Source: Steroidobacter agaridevorans (GTDB lineage Bacteria > Pseudomonadota > Gammaproteobacteria > Steroidobacterales > Steroidobacteraceae). From it: a stretch of DNA of 64,000 bases. Location: contig NZ_BLJO01000001.1 in assembly GCF_009932555.1 (NCBI RefSeq), positions 1-64,000 of the forward strand, read 5' to 3'. How positions within the stretch are numbered: position 1 is the first letter of the stretch; every line of letters begins with the position of its first letter. Below, in pieces: positions 19,164 to 29,345 of this stretch. The position numbers and the translations under genes were made by a program. The notes under the pieces were generated by a model, which saw nothing but the letters and a program-made list of their open reading frames with translations, had not been told where the DNA came from and ran no database searches.

Positions 19164-19736
19164 CTATGCTGGTCTCAGTCGCTCCTGCCGCTCACGAGCG
19201 GCCTCGAGTTTGATACATAGCCTGACAGGCTCGGACCACATCACCCAATTCATCAACACGAGACCGAATACGAGCTGAGAAAAGGATATCGGCGCAAGGA
19301 CACCGAGGTTATGAATCAAATGCAGACTCAACACTGTACTCATTGCCGCTAACGCGAATGGCACGATCCTGCTTAGTGCTCGGCGCCGGCATTTCCAAGA
19401 AGAACAAGCCAGGTCCCAAATCACCGGTGTGGCCGGCTGCTGTTTGGATCGCCATGTTGGATCCGGTGCAATCCTGTGGGGTTCGACGGGCTTCTCTCGG
19501 AGGATCTGCTCCACCTCCTTGATAGTCAGCAGCTGAATCTTCGCATCCTTGGGCGGCTCTCGATCGAGCTCGCGCTTCATGAGCTCAATCTCCAGCATCA
19601 ACTTCTGGCGCTCCAGCCGAAGGTTCTCCATTTCCTGGATCATCTTCAAATATGCGGCCACCGCCACGATGACGCTCGCCGCTGCCGCTGCGTACGGCCA
19701 GTAGGATTGGATGAATTCCAGAAAGTGATCGACCAC
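19164..19736 (-). CDS. Hypothetical membrane protein with coiled coil
   Basis: The 190-residue protein has an N-terminal transmembrane helix (about residues 12-30, YWPYAAAAASVIVAVAAYL). A charged segment of roughly 30 residues follows that should form a coiled coil (QEMENLRLERQKLMLEIELM). After a linker come two hydrophobic segments near residues 120-165. Membrane-anchored coiled-coil proteins of this kind are usually unassigned. It has no close neighbour on the strand. A frame of this length with such periodic composition is probably real, but the function is unknown. Confidence 0.6.
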   Translation of the reverse strand: MVDHFLEFIQSYWPYAAAAASVIVAVAAYLKMIQEMENLRLERQKLMLEIELMKRELDREPPKDAKIQLLTIKEVEQILREKPVEPHRIAPDPTWRSKQQPATPVIWDLACSSWKCRRRALSRIVPFALAAMSTVLSLHLIHNLGVLAPISFSQLVFGLVLMNWVMWSEPVRLCIKLEAARERQERLRPA

Positions 19737-19890
19737 TCCGCCGTCCCCCGATGTGCTTTAGAAGCATGACGGGATGGAGTCGAGGCGTAGCCCACCGAAG
19801 GCCAATCGAAAGCGGAGCTGTCAGGTGTGGCCACCAAGAGCCCAGGCACCGGTCCCAGTGGTCGTGAACAACAAATCGACGCATTGTTGC

Positions 19891-19919
19891 TTGCACCCAT
19901 CACTGCACGCCGCTATCCT
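19891..19919 (+). promoter_or_regulatory. Predicted promoter of tRNA-Val
   Basis: TTGCAC (19891-19896) and TATCCT (19914-19919) are 17 bases apart and would start transcription about 20 bases before the tRNA. Both hexamers are 4-5 of 6 matches to the housekeeping consensus. Confidence 0.5.
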
Positions 19920-19945
19920 TCCGCCCCCTTCGATTCGCCACGGAT

Positions 19946-20020
19946 GCGCGCGTAGCTCAGCGGTAGAGCACTACCTTGACATGGTAGGGGTCACAGGTTC
20001 GATCCCTGTCGCGCGCACCA
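19946..20020 (+). tRNA. tRNA-Val (GAC)
   Basis: The 75-base cloverleaf is complete, with acceptor stem GCGCGCG/CGCGCGC, D-arm GCTC/GAGC and anticodon loop TTGACAT giving anticodon GAC. The T-arm is ACAGG-TTCGATC-CCTGT and the CCA is encoded. It is preceded by a good promoter and converges on the uvrB gene end 24 bases later. Confidence 0.97.
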
Positions 20021-20044
20021 ACTAAATCAATAACTTGCCCTTCT

Positions 20045-22081
<2,037 letters not shown>

Positions 22082-22271
22082 GGTTTGCAACGAGCGAGGT
22101 GCGAGGGGCATAGCGATCCGGAGGGTTGGGGGCCGAACGGCGAATTTCCAGGCCGTAACGTCAGCGCCCGGCCATGCGTATAGAGCCGGAGGCTGAATCA
22201 CTCTACAATCGCACGAAAACATCCCGGCGCTTGTCAGGGATTTTCCGTTTTCGAAGTCACTCGGTGTCGCC

Positions 22272-23468
22272 GTGAGTCTACCAGTTTCAAAGCGCGTCCA
22301 ACGCGTGAAGCCCTCCCCGACCGTGGCCCTCACCGGCCGGGTCGCGCAGCTGAAGGCCGAAGGCAAGGACATCATCAGTCTCGGCGTCGGCGAGCCGGAT
22401 TTCGACACGCCGGTGCATATCGCGGATTCCGGCGTCGACGCCATTCGCAAGGGCTTCACTCGCTACACGCCGGTCGAGGGCGTGGCCGAACTCAAGGACG
22501 CGATCATCACGAAGTTCAAGCGCGAGAACGGGCTCGACTACAAGCGCAATCAGATCCTCGTGTCCACCGGCGCGAAACAGACCATCTTCAACCTGATCCT
22601 CGCGGTCGTCGATCCGGGCGATGAGGTCGTCGTGCCGGCGCCCTACTGGGTGTCGTATCCGGACATGGTGCTGCTCGCCGATGGCGTTCCCGTGATGCCC
22701 TACGCCGGGCCCGAGCAGGGTTACAAGCTCACGGCGAAGCAGCTGGAAGCTGCGATCACGCCGAAGACGCGACTCTTCATTCTCAACAGCCCGAGCAATC
22801 CGACCGGTGCGGCCTACAGCGCAGCCGAGTTGCGTGCGCTTGGCGATGTGCTCATCAAACATCCGCAGGTCATCATCTGCACCGATGACATGTACGAGCA
22901 CATCTACTGGGGCAAGGAGCCGTTCGTGAGCCTCGCGCAGGTGTGTCCGGAGTTGTACGACCGCGTCGTGACGACCAATGGCGTGTCGAAGGCGTATGCG
23001 ATGACGGGCTGGCGCATTGGCTACTGTGGTGGGCCGATTGAGCTCGTCACCGCGATGTCGACGATTCAAAGTCAGAGCACGTCGAATCCCTCTTCGATCG
23101 CGCAGAAGGCCGCGATCACGGCGTTGAACAGCGATCAGAACTGCGTGCGCGAGATGAACAAGTCGTTCAAGGAGCGTCACGACTTCGTCGTCGCGGGCTT
23201 GAACAAGCTGCCGGGCGTCACCTGCCTCGAAGGCGCGGGCACGTTCTACGCGTTCGCTCACGTGGAAAAGGCGATGAAGATCGTCGGCGTGAAGGACGAC
23301 AACGCGTTCGCCGAGCATCTGCTCGTTCACGGCGGCGTCGCGGTCGTTCCGGGCAGCGGCTTCGGTGCGCCGAATCACATGCGCCTGTCGTTCGCGACCA
23401 GCATGAAGAATCTGGAAGAGTCGCTGAAGCGCATGGAAAAGACGCTGCGCGCCGCGCAAGCCGCTTGA
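22272..23468 (+). CDS. Class I PLP-dependent aminotransferase, probable aspartate aminotransferase
   Basis: The 398-residue protein starts at a GTG. It matches aspartate aminotransferases of the I-gamma/1-beta type, with the N-terminal [16 protein letters not shown], substrate segment [14 protein letters not shown], and PLP-lysine in [17 protein letters not shown]-terminal arginine segment ([10 protein letters not shown]) binds the carboxylate. It probably interconverts aspartate/2-oxoglutarate and oxaloacetate/glutamate, though some relatives act on prephenate or aromatics. Divergent from uvrB and separately expressed. Monocistronic, with a MerR-type promoter directly after its stop. Confidence 0.9.
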   Translation: MSLPVSKRVQRVKPSPTVALTGRVAQLKAEGKDIISLGVGEPDFDTPVHIADSGVDAIRKGFTRYTPVEGVAELKDAIITKFKRENGLDYKRNQILVSTGAKQTIFNLILAVVDPGDEVVVPAPYWVSYPDMVLLADGVPVMPYAGPEQGYKLTAKQLEAAITPKTRLFILNSPSNPTGAAYSAAELRALGDVLIKHPQVIICTDDMYEHIYWGKEPFVSLAQVCPELYDRVVTTNGVSKAYAMTGWRIGYCGGPIELVTAMSTIQSQSTSNPSSIAQKAAITALNSDQNCVREMNKSFKERHDFVVAGLNKLPGVTCLEGAGTFYAFAHVEKAMKIVGVKDDNAFAEHLLVHGGVAVVPGSGFGAPNHMRLSFATSMKNLEESLKRMEKTLRAAQAA

Positions 23469-23495
23469 TCTAGAGCGCGCTCTAGCCGTTAGAAC
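23465..23495 (+). promoter_or_regulatory. MerR-type promoter/operator with 19-bp spacer
   Basis: TTGATC (23465-23470) and TAGAAC (23490-23495) are separated by exactly 19 bases. The spacer region carries a perfect 16-base palindrome, CTAGAGCGCGCTCTAG (23470-23485). An over-long spacer holding a dyad is the hallmark of MerR-family activation. The downstream operon (23523-24388) includes a MerR regulator, so this is probably its own autoregulated promoter. Confidence 0.6.
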
Positions 23496-23522
23496 TAGGT
23501 CGCAACCTTAAGGAGGCGACCC

Positions 23523-23948
23523 ATGACGAGCGTTACAGAAAGCAATCGGGCCATCGTCACCGGCATCATGGAGGCGCTCTCGCGCGGCGAGCGCCAGCCC
23601 TTCGCCGACGCGATGGCGGAAGACTTCACCTGGAACATGATCGGCACGACCGCCTGGTCGGGCAAGTACCGGGGCAAAGCCGATGTACGGCAGCGGTTGT
23701 TCACGCCGCTGTTCAGCCAGTTCGGCAGTCACTACACGAACACGCCCAAGCGCATTCTTGCCGATGGCGACTTCGTCGTGGTGGAGAGTTGGGGCAACGT
23801 GACGACCAAGCTGGGCAAGCGTTACTGCAACACCTACTGCCTGGTCATACGAATGCGTGACGGCAAGATGGCGGAGCTGACCGAGTATCTCGACACGGAG
23901 CTCGTGACCTCGGCGCTCGAGCCACCTGCCTGGGCCAAGAGCGCATGA
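23523..23948 (+). CDS. SnoaL/NTF2-like protein
   Basis: The 141-residue protein has the compact alpha+beta pattern of SnoaL-like, ketosteroid-isomerase-related proteins: an N-terminal helical part (IVTGIMEALSRGERQPFADA), MAEDFTWNMIGTTAWSGKYRG, then strands with FVVVESWGNVTTKLGKRYC. It could be an isomerase, hydrolase or binding protein for a small hydrophobic ligand. AAGGAGG precedes the ATG. Its stop overlaps the start of the MerR gene by 4 bases, so the two are translationally coupled. The ligand sensed may relate to this protein's substrate. Confidence 0.85.
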   Translation: MTSVTESNRAIVTGIMEALSRGERQPFADAMAEDFTWNMIGTTAWSGKYRGKADVRQRLFTPLFSQFGSHYTNTPKRILADGDFVVVESWGNVTTKLGKRYCNTYCLVIRMRDGKMAELTEYLDTELVTSALEPPAWAKSA

Positions 23949-24388
23949 GCCCGAAAAGCACGCGCTTTCACATCGGCCGGCTCGCTCGCGAGACCGGCCG
24001 CAGCGTGCACACGATTCGCTGGTACGAAAAGCAAGGCCTGATGCCGGGCGTGACACGCGATCCCGGCGGCCGACGCGTCTACGTCACGCAGCACATCGGC
24101 TGGCTGCTGTTTCTCGATCGGCTGCGGTACGCCGGCATGACCGTGCGCGAGATGCGTCGCTACGCAAGCCTCGCTGTCCAGGGTAAGAAGACCATCCGCC
24201 AGCGACTGGAACTGCTCGAGGCGCACCATGCCCGCACGACGGCGCATATCGCCGAGCTTCAGGCCGCCTTGCGCTTCGTCGAGCGCAAGCAGGCCTACTA
24301 CCTGAAATGGCTGACCGAGGACCGCCGCCCCGGCGACTTCGACCTCGGCGAGCGCCCTCGTCGACCGGTCCGTGCGGCGCTTCCGTAG
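23945..24388 (+). CDS. MerR-family transcriptional regulator
   Basis: The 147-residue protein has a MerR helix-turn-helix at residues 7-75 (HIGRLARETGRSVHTIRWYE, then PGGRRVYVTQHIGWL). A long C-terminal dimerisation helix follows. It lacks the cysteines of metal-sensing members, so it probably senses an organic compound or stress. It overlaps the SnoaL-like gene (ATGA) and is presumed to act on the dyad-containing promoter at 23465-23495. Confidence 0.9.
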   Translation: MSPKSTRFHIGRLARETGRSVHTIRWYEKQGLMPGVTRDPGGRRVYVTQHIGWLLFLDRLRYAGMTVREMRRYASLAVQGKKTIRQRLELLEAHHARTTAHIAELQAALRFVERKQAYYLKWLTEDRRPGDFDLGERPRRPVRAALP

Positions 24389-24485
24389 GCCGTTGTCAGC
24401 CGACGCCGACGCGCCGCAACGCACCCGTCAGGTTTCTGGAAAAGATGTCAACTCAAAAAGTTGCGACCGAAATCACCCCGATTCC

Positions 24486-24515
24486 TTGACACGGCCGCGG
24501 CGCATTACGCAAAAT
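24486..24515 (+). promoter_or_regulatory. Predicted promoter of tRNA-Asn
   Basis: A perfect TTGACA (24486-24491) is followed after 18 bases by CAAAAT (24510-24515). This would initiate about 20 bases before the tRNA-Asn gene. Confidence 0.45.
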
Positions 24516-24542
24516 CCCGCGCCTTCGATTTGACCCACCTGT

Positions 24543-24617
24543 TCCCCGGTAGCTCAGTGGTAGAGCGACGGACTGTTAATCCGTTGGTCGCTGGTTCGAG
24601 TCCGGCCCGGGGAGCCA
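24543..24617 (+). tRNA. tRNA-Asn (GTT)
   Basis: The 75-base cloverleaf has acceptor stem TCCCCGG/CCGGGGA, D-arm GCTC/GAGC and anticodon loop CTGTTAA with anticodon GTT. The T-arm is CTGG-TTCGAGT-CCGG, with discriminator G and an encoded CCA. No duplicated 3' end or integrase was found beside it, so there is no evidence of an integrated element. Confidence 0.97.
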
Positions 24618-24727
24618 CCTAATCATCCCGCAGCGTTCCGCAAGCACGACTTCGCCTCGGACGCCCTCTTTCTGCGGATACGCCCCACAGGCGCTACTGA
24701 CGCATGAGGCCCTCTTCGTGGGTCGGG

Positions 24728-24874
24728 TCAATGATGCACCTCCTTGATCTTCGTGACCCACACTCCATCCGGGTCCAGCTTGCCCACGTCAATCCAGATG
24801 ACATCGACGGCCTGCGTGGGAGCAACGTAGTTCCGTTTGCGAAGAGTGCTTGACGGAACCTGTGCCGCGTTCAC
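24728..24874 (-). CDS. Possible small or decayed protein-coding segment
   Basis: From a GTG at 24874 this frame encodes 48 residues with natural-looking protein character (VAPTQAVDVIWIDVGKLDPD, then WVTKIKEVHH). The same frame continues to have protein-like codons for about 60 bases further upstream (SPFWGTPSREQSRITAEKV) before a stop. No ATG is available. It may be the 3' remnant of a longer gene that lost its start, or a small gene with a non-standard start. No family recognised. Confidence 0.35.
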   Translation of the reverse strand: MNAAQVPSSTLRKRNYVAPTQAVDVIWIDVGKLDPDGVWVTKIKEVHH

Positions 24875-24963
24875 TTTTTCCGCTGTAATGCGCGATTGCT
24901 CCCGGGACGGCGTTCCCCAGAATGGGCTAAACAGGAGCCGGCGAAACTACACGGAGTCGATCT

Positions 24964-25212
24964 TTGGTCGAACAAAAGCTGCGTCTTAGCGAGATCAAAG
25001 AGCGTTGCGATCGAGGGTGCGACGAATCAGCGAGCTGCGAGTTCTACTTGAGCGCTCCGAGTTACGCGTTGCATGTCCGGAATTGGTGTCCTGTCGGCCA
25101 CTTCAATCTCGTCGGGCCCGTGGACGAACGCGATGTGCTCGCCATCGCGGGGTTGATGTGCCTCAAGGCGCATCAGGCCATTGAGGCGACGGAGCGCAGG
25201 CACGAGGGATGA
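24964..25212 (+). CDS. Possible small hypothetical protein
   Basis: An 82-codon frame opens with TTG, preceded by CGGAG. The product has three cysteines in CDRGCDESASC near the N-terminus and a helical C-terminal half (RDVLAIAGLMCLKAHQAIEA). It has no recognisable family. The region is gene-poor and the opposite strand has an unconvincing overlapping frame. I list it as a candidate only. Confidence 0.35.
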   Translation: MVEQKLRLSEIKERCDRGCDESASCEFYLSAPSYALHVRNWCPVGHFNLVGPVDERDVLAIAGLMCLKAHQAIEATERRHEG

Positions 25213-25325
25213 TTCTGGGATTGCACCGAGAAATAGAAGAGCATTCGCTGCGACTCGAAGCATAGTTTTGAATCCACGGTCTACTCGATCATGGAATAGT
25301 CAGCTAACGCGAGGAGATTGAATTG

Positions 25326-25457
25326 GTGAAGCCACGGAACAAACCCATGAAACCCGATCCGGACGACGATAGCGGCCGTTTCGCCGCATGGGTCGGAACG
25401 GGGATCGTGCTGGCCCTGATCGCACTCGTCCTCTACGTCGATAATTACGGCAGGTGA
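25326..25457 (+). CDS. Small single-pass membrane protein (43 aa)
   Basis: A GTG at 25326, nine bases after GAGGAG, opens a 43-residue frame. A charged head (MKPRNKPMKPDPDDDSGRF) is followed by one strong transmembrane helix (about residues 20-38, WVGTGIVLALIALVLYV) and a short polar tail. The architecture is typical of real bacterial small membrane proteins. An alternative ATG lies 21 bases in. It has no recognised family. Confidence 0.55.
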   Translation: MKPRNKPMKPDPDDDSGRFAAWVGTGIVLALIALVLYVDNYGR

Positions 25458-25841
25458 AGCCACGCGAAGCGGGTCCGGCGCGAGTTCGGCGATTCTAATA
25501 AATCCATCCGCCAACTCGAGCACCAAGTTAGTACGTTCGTGCGACCGCTGGATGACGCCCTCGCCGCGCGGATGTTTGCAGCCCTCTCGAGGGCTCGATC
25601 GCTTTCGGCCAACGCCCGCCGACGTGATGACGGTGCTGGTCGAAACATTGCTCTGATCAGTGAACGAGAACGCGTTCGGCGTACTGTCTGTCGAGACGAC
25701 AGGCCGCCGCTGTCAGGATTATCGACAGCGGACAAACCATGAATTTTTGTAATTTATGGAAATTCATCTCAATTCTGGGCCGATGAGCTAGCTATCATTT
25801 GCTAAGGGGAATCCAGGATAGCGGGAACAGGGAACAAACAA
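25458..25841. other. Intergenic region with two hairpins
   Basis: No gene is supported. CTGTCG-AGA-CGACAG (25688-25702) and CCGCTGTC/GACAGCGG with a 9-base loop (25707-25731) are adjacent hairpins, about 110 bases before the acyltransferase start. They share the CTGTC/GACAG core, so an operator or an RNA structure is possible. The end of the region is AT-rich compared with its surroundings and probably holds the acyltransferase promoter. Confidence 0.35.
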
Positions 25842-26897
25842 GTGCGAATAACGCATATCGATGGACTGCGCGGCATGGCCGCACTGCTCGTGATGACCTT
25901 TCATTTGACGACCCGGTACGGCCAGCTCTACGGCCATACAACCGAGCTTCCCGTCACTCTTCCCTGGGGCAACCTCGGGGTGCAAATGTTCTTTGCCATC
26001 TCCGGCTTCGTGATCCTGATGACGCTGCGGAATCTGCATTCGCCGCTCGATTTCGTCGTCGGTCGCTTCAGCCGGCTTTACCCGACCTATTGGGCCGCCA
26101 TGCTGCTGACCGCACTGTTGCTGGCCATCTGGCCACTGCGAGGCCATGACATCAGCGCCGGACAGGTCGTTTGGAACGTTCTGATGTTCCATGAGCTGTT
26201 CGGCGTCGGGTCTGTATCCGGCGCCTACTGGTCGCTCAAGGTGGAGATCATCTTCTACGTCCTGATGTTTCTGCTCTGGACGCTCGGATACCTGCGCCGG
26301 CCTTTCATCGTGCTGGGCGGCTGGCTGCTCATCAGCATCGCCTCCAAGTTCGTGGCGACGCCGTGGGTAATCACGCAGCTCGGGCTGCTCGGATTCATTC
26401 CATGGTTCGCGCTCGGGATCAGCGTCTTCGTCGCCGTCGGCAAGCACGAAGACCACGCGTGGTGGCCTGCGATCGCCGCGCTCTCGATCGTCGATATCGC
26501 CATCGACGAGGGCGCGCTGCGCACGATCTGGGCGGTTGCCGTGCTCGGCATTATGTTCGTCGGCGCCAAGGGGGCGTTCTCCGCCCTCGCGTCCAAGCCG
26601 TTGCTGTTCTTGGGCGCCGTCTCATACCCGCTCTATCTGCTGCACGAGCCGCTGAGCTATACGTTCATGCTCCGAGCCGAGCACGCTGGCCTTGCGCCGG
26701 TCGCTGCGGTTCTGATGGCCGCCGGCGGCAGCATCCTGCTCGCCTACGGGGTGCACGCCTGGGCTGAGACACCCTCGATTGCCTGGATCCGCGAGCGCTA
26801 CTCGAAGCGACCGCCGCCGGCCACACTGGTCCCGTGGACCGTTGGTCTTGCCGGTCTCATGGGGCTGGCGTTCCTTGGCACCAGGCTGGCCGGATAG
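25842..26897 (+). CDS. Acyltransferase 3 family membrane protein
   Basis: The 351-residue integral membrane protein begins with the family signature RITHIDGLRGMAALLVMTFH, where the histidine is the proposed catalytic base. It continues with GVQMFFAISGFVILM and FVVGRFSRLYPTYWAAM (arginine motif), and has about ten hydrophobic helices in all. Such enzymes O-acylate extracellular carbohydrates (OafA-like) or other exported substrates. It starts at GTG with a weak ribosome-binding site. No polysaccharide genes are adjacent, so the acceptor is unknown. Confidence 0.9.
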   Translation: MRITHIDGLRGMAALLVMTFHLTTRYGQLYGHTTELPVTLPWGNLGVQMFFAISGFVILMTLRNLHSPLDFVVGRFSRLYPTYWAAMLLTALLLAIWPLRGHDISAGQVVWNVLMFHELFGVGSVSGAYWSLKVEIIFYVLMFLLWTLGYLRRPFIVLGGWLLISIASKFVATPWVITQLGLLGFIPWFALGISVFVAVGKHEDHAWWPAIAALSIVDIAIDEGALRTIWAVAVLGIMFVGAKGAFSALASKPLLFLGAVSYPLYLLHEPLSYTFMLRAEHAGLAPVAAVLMAAGGSILLAYGVHAWAETPSIAWIRERYSKRPPPATLVPWTVGLAGLMGLAFLGTRLAG

Positions 26898-27142
26898 GAG
26901 CTCCTCCGCGCGCATCGTTACCGCGATCTGAGCATTCGGCTGCTGGCGGAGACATCCACCGTTTACCGCCACAACGGACGCGACGTTCGTTCCTATCGAT
27001 TCGTCGGCGCGCCGGCTGGCGACGCTCTTGCGCCCGCTGGTAAGATGCGGGATTCAATAGTTTCACGCCTCGTTTAGCGCCTGGCCCGGAGCCACTTATC
27101 TCAGCCGAAACGGCACAAGCGCGGAGCGCATCACGCGGTCCC

Positions 27143-29098
27143 ATGGCTAGAACCGATCCCGCGTTGTACCTGCCCATCAGCGAACAAGCGCTGAGTCGGG
27201 TACTGAACGAAGCGCACAGCCTCGCGACCACCCTCACCGGCTTGAAAGTGCCTGAGCTCGCGGCGCTCATGCTCCTGCAAGCCTTGCCCAAGATCGTGCG
27301 ACACGGCTCGGTGTTCGCCGAGCGCATCCTCATGGAGGCGATCAGCGCCAGCCAGGCGAAAGTCGAGCGCGATGGCGCGACCGCCTTGGTCGACGAAGCG
27401 ATCGAGTCCCTCGATCGAGCGAAGATCCGCGCCGGTCACGGCCTGCTCGCCGATCTGGGCATCTGCCTTCTGAGCGATGAGCAGATCGGTCAGCAGCATT
27501 ACCTGATGGACGATGGCGCTTGGGACAGCGGCAGTCGCGATCGCTATCACGCACGCGATCACGAGGCACGCCAGCAGATCCTGTTGCCGTCGGGTGCGAT
27601 GAGCTTCCTGACGCGCGAGCAGACCCGCATCTATCGTGAGATCTCGGCGCAGACCGACGATCACATCCATGTGCAGGGCTATGCCGGGACGGGCAAGTCC
27701 TATCTGATCAAATCGCTGCTCGGCACGTTGAGCGGCGCGCGAGTGCTGGTACTGGCGGAGCGACAGACCCAACTGCAGGCCTTGCTCGCAGGCGTCGCCA
27801 ACCTGCCCCACGTCTATCCTCGGCGCTTCGATGTGTTGGCGCGCGAGATGGTGCCGGCGGATCTGACCGATCCCACCAACCTTCGCATGAGCCAGCCCTA
27901 CTCCGCGGCCGCGCCGATTCCCGATGAGCTGGTGATCCGGCATCTGGGCATCCGTGCGAGCGGAACCCTGCTGGAGCGCGATCTTGTCGCGATCGTCCGA
28001 CGCACGGTCGCGCGCTTCTGCGCGAGCAGCGATGCCGAGATCGACGATGTTCACATTCCGATTCGCAATCTTCCCTCGCTCGAGCCGACTGAACGGCAAC
28101 TCGTGCTTCACTACGCAACCGAGTTGTGGAAAGCGATCGTGCTGCCGACATCACGCGACTTTGCCCCGCCCATTCGCCGCGAGCACCGAATCAAATGGGC
28201 GGCGCTGCGCGGCTGGCGAATTCCAGCGCGCTACACGCATGTGCTCATCGACGAATGTCACGACCTGAAGAAGCCGATGCTGCAGATTCTCGATAGCAGC
28301 CCGCAGGCCGTGATCAGCTTGGGCGATGAATATCAGAATCTGCAAGGTTTCCCGCAGCGACGCACCCATGTCGTGAGACAGCGAGCCGTCACCTCATCGG
28401 TGCGCTCGGGGCGATTGCTCGAAGCCGTCGTCAACCCGATCATCGTCGCGCACCCGGGCGCGACGAAAGATCGCTTTGTCGGCAACCCGCTGCAGCGGAC
28501 CGAGATCGCTTATTACGATCGCCCGCGCATCCCGGAGCACCCCGCGGCGATCCTGGTGAGCGACACCTGGGGCCTGTTCGAGTGGGCGCAGCGGCTGGCC
28601 GCCGAGAATCTCGATGTAGAACTGTTGAGTAACGAGAAACAGCTGCACATGTTTGTCAGCGACTGCATCGAACTGCGTCGGAATGGCGTCCGCCCGCGGC
28701 ATGGTGAGATCTTTCGCTACGGTTCGTGGCAGGCGCTCGCCGAGAACAATCAAAAGAGTCCGGGCTTTCAACGCATCGATCGCATGCTCCAGCGTGGCTA
28801 TGACTTGAAGGACTGGGCGAGGACGGCCGATCGTTTCGTCGCGCAAGGCAGGTTCGCGCTCGGCTTGATCGAAGATGTTCGCAACCGCGAATTTCCCGGT
28901 GTGATGCTGGTGCCCGAACTGGTCGATGGCGTCTGGGACGCGCGCAAAGAAGACTACGCCGCCGCGAGCGCCGCGCTTTACGTGGCGGTCACCCGAGCCC
29001 AGCACCGACTGATCGTGCCGGAGCGACTGCGACACTGGCTCGAAGAAATATCCGGTCGAGACCGTGCTTCGCGGCCGCAACTCTCGTTCGGTCGTTAA
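27143..29098 (+). CDS. Divergent SF1 (UvrD-like) helicase/ATPase
   Basis: The 651-residue protein keeps the main superfamily 1 motifs. Motif I is GYAGTGKS (179-186), motif II is DECHD (370-374), motif III is GDEYQNLQGF (from 395), and a C-terminal motif VI is YVAVTRAQ (about 613-620). The N-terminal 170 residues are unassigned and the 2A/2B region is short compared with UvrD/Rep. I do not see the usual motif IV/V pattern. It could be an orphan DNA repair or conflict-related helicase. No nuclease or restriction partner is adjacent. It is 247 bases upstream of the OxyR-like gene. Confidence 0.75.
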   Translation: MARTDPALYLPISEQALSRVLNEAHSLATTLTGLKVPELAALMLLQALPKIVRHGSVFAERILMEAISASQAKVERDGATALVDEAIESLDRAKIRAGHGLLADLGICLLSDEQIGQQHYLMDDGAWDSGSRDRYHARDHEARQQILLPSGAMSFLTREQTRIYREISAQTDDHIHVQGYAGTGKSYLIKSLLGTLSGARVLVLAERQTQLQALLAGVANLPHVYPRRFDVLAREMVPADLTDPTNLRMSQPYSAAAPIPDELVIRHLGIRASGTLLERDLVAIVRRTVARFCASSDAEIDDVHIPIRNLPSLEPTERQLVLHYATELWKAIVLPTSRDFAPPIRREHRIKWAALRGWRIPARYTHVLIDECHDLKKPMLQILDSSPQAVISLGDEYQNLQGFPQRRTHVVRQRAVTSSVRSGRLLEAVVNPIIVAHPGATKDRFVGNPLQRTEIAYYDRPRIPEHPAAILVSDTWGLFEWAQRLAAENLDVELLSNEKQLHMFVSDCIELRRNGVRPRHGEIFRYGSWQALAENNQKSPGFQRIDRMLQRGYDLKDWARTADRFVAQGRFALGLIEDVRNREFPGVMLVPELVDGVWDARKEDYAAASAALYVAVTRAQHRLIVPERLRHWLEEISGRDRASRPQLSFGR

Positions 29099-29345
29099 CG
29101 CGCCCTCGGCCAACCGATCGACCTGCTCGCGGACGATGCGGCAGCTCGCGGCCAAGCCCGGGCGCTGTCGCCAAGCTTAAACGCCGGCATGGAACCGGCG
29201 GTGCGCCGACGAATTGATGCGGCAGACGCAGGACGCCCGGCGGCCGCGAAGAAACCCACGCCGCCGTCGGCAAAAGCCCGTAGTAGCACGAGATCGTTCC
29301 GGGCAGGATTGCTATGATCCGGCGGCCCCACCCACGATCTCGGCC

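Noticed and set aside
22082-22271. LexA/SOS box between uvrB and the aminotransferase
   Set aside because: No CTGT-N8-ACAG-like site could be found in the gap.
22082-22459. N-terminal extension of uvrB to 804 codons
   Set aside because: The extra 126 codons have no UvrB similarity and overlap the divergent aminotransferase start; MTDKPAQ at 22081 is the family start.
24543-25841. Integrated element at tRNA-Asn
   Set aside because: No integrase, no duplicated tRNA 3' end and no mobile genes were found; only gene-poor sequence.
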